Assembly (NCBI GenBank): GCA_002347125.1
Contig: DDXG01000085.1
Coordinates: 1-35,809 of the forward strand
From: Phycisphaerales bacterium UBA2266
Lineage (GTDB): Bacteria; Planctomycetota; Phycisphaerae; Sedimentisphaerales; Anaerobacaceae
DNA: 35,809 bases
Direction: 5' to 3'
Below the pieces are notes generated by a model, which worked only from the letters and a program-made list of their open reading frames with translations, made no database searches and had not been told where the DNA came from. Positions 32,710 through 35,809 of the stretch are shown piece by piece (position 1 is the stretch's first letter; each line of letters begins with the position of its first letter). The translations under genes were made by a program, and so were the position numbers.

Positions 32710-32737
32710 TGCCTGTCCGATGGGCCCCTGTCAGGCA
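32710..32737 (-). terminator. Hairpin at the end of the HerA-like gene (weak terminator candidate)
   Basis: TGCCTG (32710-32715) pairs with CAGGCA (32732-32737) across a 16-base GC-rich loop, directly downstream of the HerA-like gene's stop. In the direction of transcription it is followed by ATCCGTTT, only a short T-run. The rest of 32563-32737 holds nothing I can identify. Confidence 0.3.
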
Positions 32738-34840
32738 CTATGCGATGTCCAGCCAGGTCATCAACTCCAGCGTCGGCGGGCTGCCGCGGTCAACACCGTC
32801 AATGACCTTCTGACAGGCCGTGACCGCCGCCGGCGACGTGGCCACGAGCACGATACGGTCGAAGCCGGCGCCGGCGATCTTGCGCAGGTTCTCGGCGATA
32901 CTGGACTTGCCGGTCTCGACCTCGACAGCGACCTTCTGACCTGCACGACTGGCCAGGATGTCGATGGCACCGTTGCCCTTGACAGGGTGTTCACGGACTA
33001 CGTCGTAGCCTTGTTTCTCAAAGTACTGGGCCGTCTGATCGACCCAGAACCGATGCTCCAGGCTCTCGCGGGGCCGGGGGCCGGGGTCGATATGGACCGA
33101 TTGGCAGATGGTGCGGCCGGCATCGGTCAATTGGTAGAGCACGACCTGGCCGGATCGGGTGGCGATGACCACGCGCTCGATGATCCCTGCGGAGGCCATG
33201 GCCTCGCGGACGGCGTTGCCTCGACGGCGGGACAGATTCAGACGATGGTATCGCGATACCGTCGTCGATAGGGGTCTGGCCAGGACATCCGCCAGGAACT
33301 GTATCTCATGTCGGGATAGTTCTCTATGAGATACCGGTTCAGAATCCTTCCTGGGATTCTCGGATGTCCTGGGGGATGGTGGGTGGGTGTATTCTTGTTT
33401 GGGTTTTTGGATTTCATCATTTCTATCCGGGGACGGAACAGGCGGAACTACCTTCGTAGGAAACGGCCGAGCGGGGGTTGTTGTGGAATCACTGTAAGAA
33501 CCACTCCATTGGGCCCTGACGGTGCTATCCGAGACGGATCCCTCCTGGATCGGACAGCGGGGGATTTGAACGAGGAATGGCTCCGGATGCTCATCAGCCA
33601 GGCGAATCACGGCGGTGCCGATGGCCAGCGTGTTGAGGGCCTCTCGCTGCTCATCCGAGAGGTTCATGGCCCCGGCAATGGTCTGGACGTCGGAACGGAG
33701 TTTCTGGCTCAGGGCCATCGTGGCGTAGGAATTGGCGAAGGCCACCTTGCTCAGAAGCGATGCCGACTGGTCGACGAAGACATAGCCCAGACCGTACTGT
33801 CGGACCATTCGAATGGAGGTCTCCAGGACCGATTCCCTGGACTCGGTGGACTTGTTCAGGAGCAGGTTGTGGGCCTCATCGAGGATGATCATATTGGTCA
33901 GGCGCTCCCGCGGGCCCTGCGCCAGGCGATAGCGATAGAGGTACAGTGTCAGGGCCTCGCTGAACATCGTTCGGTCGGAGGAACTGGACAGTCCATCCAT
34001 CTCCAGGACGACGTTGTGGTCCAGGAGTTCGGCCACGTGGCTGTTATCCTGGGTGTTCAACACGGCGCCGAACTCACCGTAGGTCATGCCCAGCAGGATC
34101 CTCTCGGCCGAGGCCTGCCACATGGCGGCCCTTCCCTTGAGCTTGGCGGTCCGCAGCCAGGCCAGAAGATCGGTAATCGTCGGCCAATGGGCGTGTTGCT
34201 CGTCGAAGACGCCGGCCTGGGAATACAGATGATCCAGCCCTGCCACCAGAAGGCTGATAACGCCCTCGCCGCCCAGGTAGGCCGAAGCAATGACATCGAC
34301 GATCAGCTTGATCCACAGGTGGGGCTCGCAGCCGGCCGGTGGGATCAAGGGGTTGAACCGGAAGGGCGCGACCTCACGGCCGATGGTGAATACCTGCAAC
34401 TGCCGGTGGCGGTCCATCAGGTCGCGATAGCCCCGCTTCCAGTCCATGGCCAGGACACGAGTGCCCCGGGCCATGATCCCTTCCATGAGAACGAACGTGA
34501 GATTGGTCTTGCCCGAACCGCTTCGTCCGGCGATCAGGATATGCTCCTTGAGACGGCCGCTCTTGAGGTGGAACGGATATTGCCGCCGGCCGCCGTAGAA
34601 CACGCTTCCAACGGGGATATCCCCGGCCTGTGAGAACTCCCTCGACGGGGGTGGAAACGGACAGCGGTCGGGCTCGTAGCTCTTGCCCAGATGTCTGGCC
34701 GCCAACAACTCCAGCACCTGCTCGATCTCGGCCTTGCCATCGGCATCGGACTCGGCCAGATAGGCCGACCAGAGCCGGTCGACCTTACGGCCCAGGACGG
34801 GTTTGAGCTGCCGGCAGAGTTCCTGGATGCGGGTGATCAA
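32738..34840 (-). CDS. HerA/TraG-like DNA-translocase ATPase fused to winged helix and PD-(D/E)XK-like nuclease
   Basis: 700 residues from a TTG at 34840 that overlaps the upstream stop (TTGA); GGGAGG precedes it. An N-terminal helical part (1-75) leads to FYGGRRQYPFHLKSGRLKEH and a P-loop ATPase of the HerA/FtsK superfamily: Walker A GRSGSGKT (105-112), Walker B NMIILDEAHN (316-324), and the later GYVFVDQSASLLSK region. A Ser/Pro-rich linker (430-505) follows, then a winged helix (about 505-580: HEIQFLADVLARPLSTTVSR, GNAVREAMASAGII). The last domain (595-690) has HRFWVDQ, GAIDILAS (D627) and VAVEVETGKS (E640, E642, K645), a PD-(D/E)XK-type nuclease pattern. It probably translocates and cuts DNA in transfer, replication or defence. 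Confidence 0.8.
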   Translation of the reverse strand: MITRIQELCRQLKPVLGRKVDRLWSAYLAESDADGKAEIEQVLELLAARHLGKSYEPDRCPFPPPSREFSQAGDIPVGSVFYGGRRQYPFHLKSGRLKEHILIAGRSGSGKTNLTFVLMEGIMARGTRVLAMDWKRGYRDLMDRHRQLQVFTIGREVAPFRFNPLIPPAGCEPHLWIKLIVDVIASAYLGGEGVISLLVAGLDHLYSQAGVFDEQHAHWPTITDLLAWLRTAKLKGRAAMWQASAERILLGMTYGEFGAVLNTQDNSHVAELLDHNVVLEMDGLSSSSDRTMFSEALTLYLYRYRLAQGPRERLTNMIILDEAHNLLLNKSTESRESVLETSIRMVRQYGLGYVFVDQSASLLSKVAFANSYATMALSQKLRSDVQTIAGAMNLSDEQREALNTLAIGTAVIRLADEHPEPFLVQIPRCPIQEGSVSDSTVRAQWSGSYSDSTTTPARPFPTKVVPPVPSPDRNDEIQKPKQEYTHPPSPRTSENPRKDSEPVSHRELSRHEIQFLADVLARPLSTTVSRYHRLNLSRRRGNAVREAMASAGIIERVVIATRSGQVVLYQLTDAGRTICQSVHIDPGPRPRESLEHRFWVDQTAQYFEKQGYDVVREHPVKGNGAIDILASRAGQKVAVEVETGKSSIAENLRKIAGAGFDRIVLVATSPAAVTACQKVIDGVDRGSPPTLELMTWLDIA

Positions 34841-35523
34841 GGCAGACCCTCCCCGGGCTCATTGAGGACCGAGACCTTTCGGTAGGCCGCCAGGTACTGC
34901 TGGGCCTGCTCGGGAACAAGCAGCCTCAACTTGGACACATCGCGCCAGAAATTGGTGCGTTCCAGCCGCTGCTGCTCGTAGAGCTTGTCGAGCCTCTTGC
35001 TGACGGCGTATTCGAACTTGCTGTAGGTCGGACCGTGATAGGCCTGGTGGGCGTAGATGCTGTTGATGGTGGCGCATTTGGATATCTCGATCTCATAGAC
35101 GTTGCGTTCATAGACCTCGTAGCGCTGCCGAATCTGGCTGATGACGTCGTCCAGACCCAGCCGGGAGGTGTCCTGGCGGTCCCGGATAATGGCCTCGACC
35201 GGGTCGCTGTGCGGGATGGCCAGGTAGCCGCTCTGGATGATCTTTTCGACTGTCAGGAAGGGGCCATATCGTCTGGTCGGACCGACCAGATCGGATGTGA
35301 AATCGTACGTTGGAGCAGGGCCGTCATGGACGGCGGCAAGCAGGTCCTTCTGGCGCTGCTGGTACTGTCGGGAGAGTCCTGACTCGTAGAAATAGACGAC
35401 GTATTGCCGGTCCGTTCGAGAGGGCCGCGGCCCTCGGATGATCTGGTGCATTTTGCCGTTGGAATTGCCTCCTGGGCAGTGGTAAGGGCCGCTGGTATAT
35501 AAACCTTTCGGTTCTGTAACCAC
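34837..35523 (-). CDS. Hypothetical partner protein of the HerA-nuclease gene
   Basis: 228 residues from a GTG at 35523. The ATG at 35451 (MHQIIRGPRPSRTD) is an alternative; AGGAGG lies about 16 bases before it. I recognise no family. The sequence is hydrophilic, without leader or membrane segment, with mixed strands in the first half (QYVVYFYESGLS, YGPFLTVEKIIQSGYLAIPH) and long charged helices in the second (DDVISQIRQRYEVYERNVYE, SKRLDKLYEQQRLERTNFW). The 4-base overlap with the HerA-like gene implies coupled translation and a physical or functional partnership, perhaps as a specificity or adaptor subunit. Confidence 0.7.
   Translation of the reverse strand: MVTEPKGLYTSGPYHCPGGNSNGKMHQIIRGPRPSRTDRQYVVYFYESGLSRQYQQRQKDLLAAVHDGPAPTYDFTSDLVGPTRRYGPFLTVEKIIQSGYLAIPHSDPVEAIIRDRQDTSRLGLDDVISQIRQRYEVYERNVYEIEISKCATINSIYAHQAYHGPTYSKFEYAVSKRLDKLYEQQRLERTNFWRDVSKLRLLVPEQAQQYLAAYRKVSVLNEPGEGLP
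35495..35514 (-). promoter_or_regulatory. TATA-box-like element upstream of the HerA-partner operon
   Basis: On the minus strand the sequence reads CCGAAAGGTTTATATACC. It looks like an archaeal BRE plus TATA box (CGAAA next to TTTATATA). If used, transcription would start about 25 bases downstream, before AGGAGG and the ATG at 35451, which would decide for the shorter protein. No bacterial -35/-10 pair is evident. The match may be chance because the frame is open through it. Confidence 0.35.
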
Positions 35524-35609
35524 TGCCGAGTGGGCACGGGGCCGACCCGCAGACGCACCGCAAGCCTTTTAAGCAGGGGCTCACTCCCACATACCGAGGT
35601 GAGCAGACA

Positions 35610-35783
35610 ATGACCGAATTGACGGATGCCATGGTGCGGCGGATCCAGGCAAGAGCCGCCGAGAAGATGGCCGCCTTCGCGGCCGAGATGGTACGTGCCA
35701 AGCCCGAGAACCAGGAGGCCATACTGGCCGGACTAGAGTTCGAGCGGTGGCTGGAAGAGGCCTGCCGGCAGGCCCTCGATTGA
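35610..35783 (+). CDS. Small charged helical protein (57 aa), divergent from the HerA operon
   Basis: The ATG at 35610 has GAGGTGAG seven bases upstream. The product (MTELTDAMVRRIQARAAEKM, then FAAEMVRAKPENQEAILAGL and EFERWLEEACRQALD) is alanine- and glutamate-rich and probably all-helical; no family is recognised. It is read away from the HerA-partner operon. Small divergent proteins at this position in mobile elements are often regulators or structural helpers, but no DNA-binding motif is seen. An AT-rich CTTTTAAG lies about 45 bases upstream. A further start codon (35799) reaches the window edge, so another gene may follow. Confidence 0.6.
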   Translation: MTELTDAMVRRIQARAAEKMAAFAAEMVRAKPENQEAILAGLEFERWLEEACRQALD

Positions 35784-35809
35784 CGTGCCCATGTTAAGAT
35801 GGGTAAGCA

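Noticed and set aside
33326..34633. 435-codon plus-strand open frame opposite the HerA-like gene
   Set aside because: The opposite strand carries clear Walker A and B motifs in frame; this frame has no motif and a skewed composition.
32738..35523. A complete conjugation system
   Set aside because: Only one translocase-like ATPase is present; no relaxase, mating-pair or VirB-like genes are visible in the available part of the element.
1..35809. CRISPR arrays, tRNA and rRNA genes
   Set aside because: No regularly spaced repeats and no cloverleaf or conserved rRNA segment were seen on either strand; the integrase target is an istA remnant, not a tRNA.

Overview
The window looks like part of a chromosome of a polysaccharide-degrading bacterium of the Planctomycetota (Phycisphaerae-like) or a related PVC lineage. 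The clues are the content: a formylglycine-type sulfatase and two Gfo/Idh/MocA dehydrogenases with twin-arginine leaders, a DUF6807 (PmoA-like) protein, a PQQ-type beta-propeller, a UroD-like protein, a LacI/AraC-hybrid XylR-type regulator and many secreted glycoside hydrolases. Taxonomy is inferred from gene content only. No rRNA, tRNA or CRISPR array was seen.

Layout. (1) 1-690: the right end of an IS21-family element (istB tail) sits inside another transposase gene. (2) 0.7-15.5 kb, all on the minus strand: a carbohydrate-degradation cluster. From its 5' side it encodes a Gfo/Idh/MocA dehydrogenase, a TIM-barrel sugar isomerase/epimerase-like protein, a parallel beta-helix protein, a GH13 alpha-amylase-like enzyme, a sulfatase, a GH9 glucanase-like enzyme, an orphan leader peptide, a PKD/nucleoside-hydrolase-like protein and a DUF5060 hydrolase. 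It ends in two small decayed or uncharacterised remnants. (3) 15.5-17.6 kb: a solo inverted-repeat end, an IS1380-family element and a broken oxidoreductase gene. (4) 17.6-21.1 kb, minus: FadR-type GntR regulator, cellulase-like TIM barrel, PQQ-type beta-propeller. (5) 21.1-22.7 kb: a scar zone with a 142-bp MITE flanked by an 8-bp target duplication, a ThuA C-terminal fragment, an istB without istA and a decayed IS200 transposase. (6) 22.7-29.5 kb, minus: a tightly packed six-gene catabolic operon (SSS symporter, beta-hydroxyacid dehydrogenase, Gfo/Idh/MocA, DUF6807, DJ-1/PfpI, UroD-like). A XylR-type regulator (29.66-30.83 kb, plus) is divergent from it and is the likely local controller. 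(7) 31.0-31.5 kb: a frameshifted, truncated istA. (8) 31.5 kb to the end: an integrated element with a tyrosine recombinase, a HerA/TraG-like ATPase fused to a winged helix and a PD-(D/E)XK-like nuclease, a 228-aa partner overlapping it by 4 nt, and a divergent 57-aa protein.

How the genes work together (inference): exported hydrolases and the sulfatase trim a complex, perhaps sulfated, glycan. Gfo/Idh, isomerase and beta-hydroxyacid dehydrogenase proteins oxidise or isomerise released sugars, and the SSS symporter imports one of them. The two observations most worth pursuing are a leader-peptide segment that recurs, also at DNA level, in front of three unrelated exported enzymes plus one enzyme-less copy (5.5, 8.0, 11.1, 13.2 kb), and the HerA-winged helix-nuclease fusion with its partner at the right end, a candidate uncharacterised DNA-transfer, replication or defence module.
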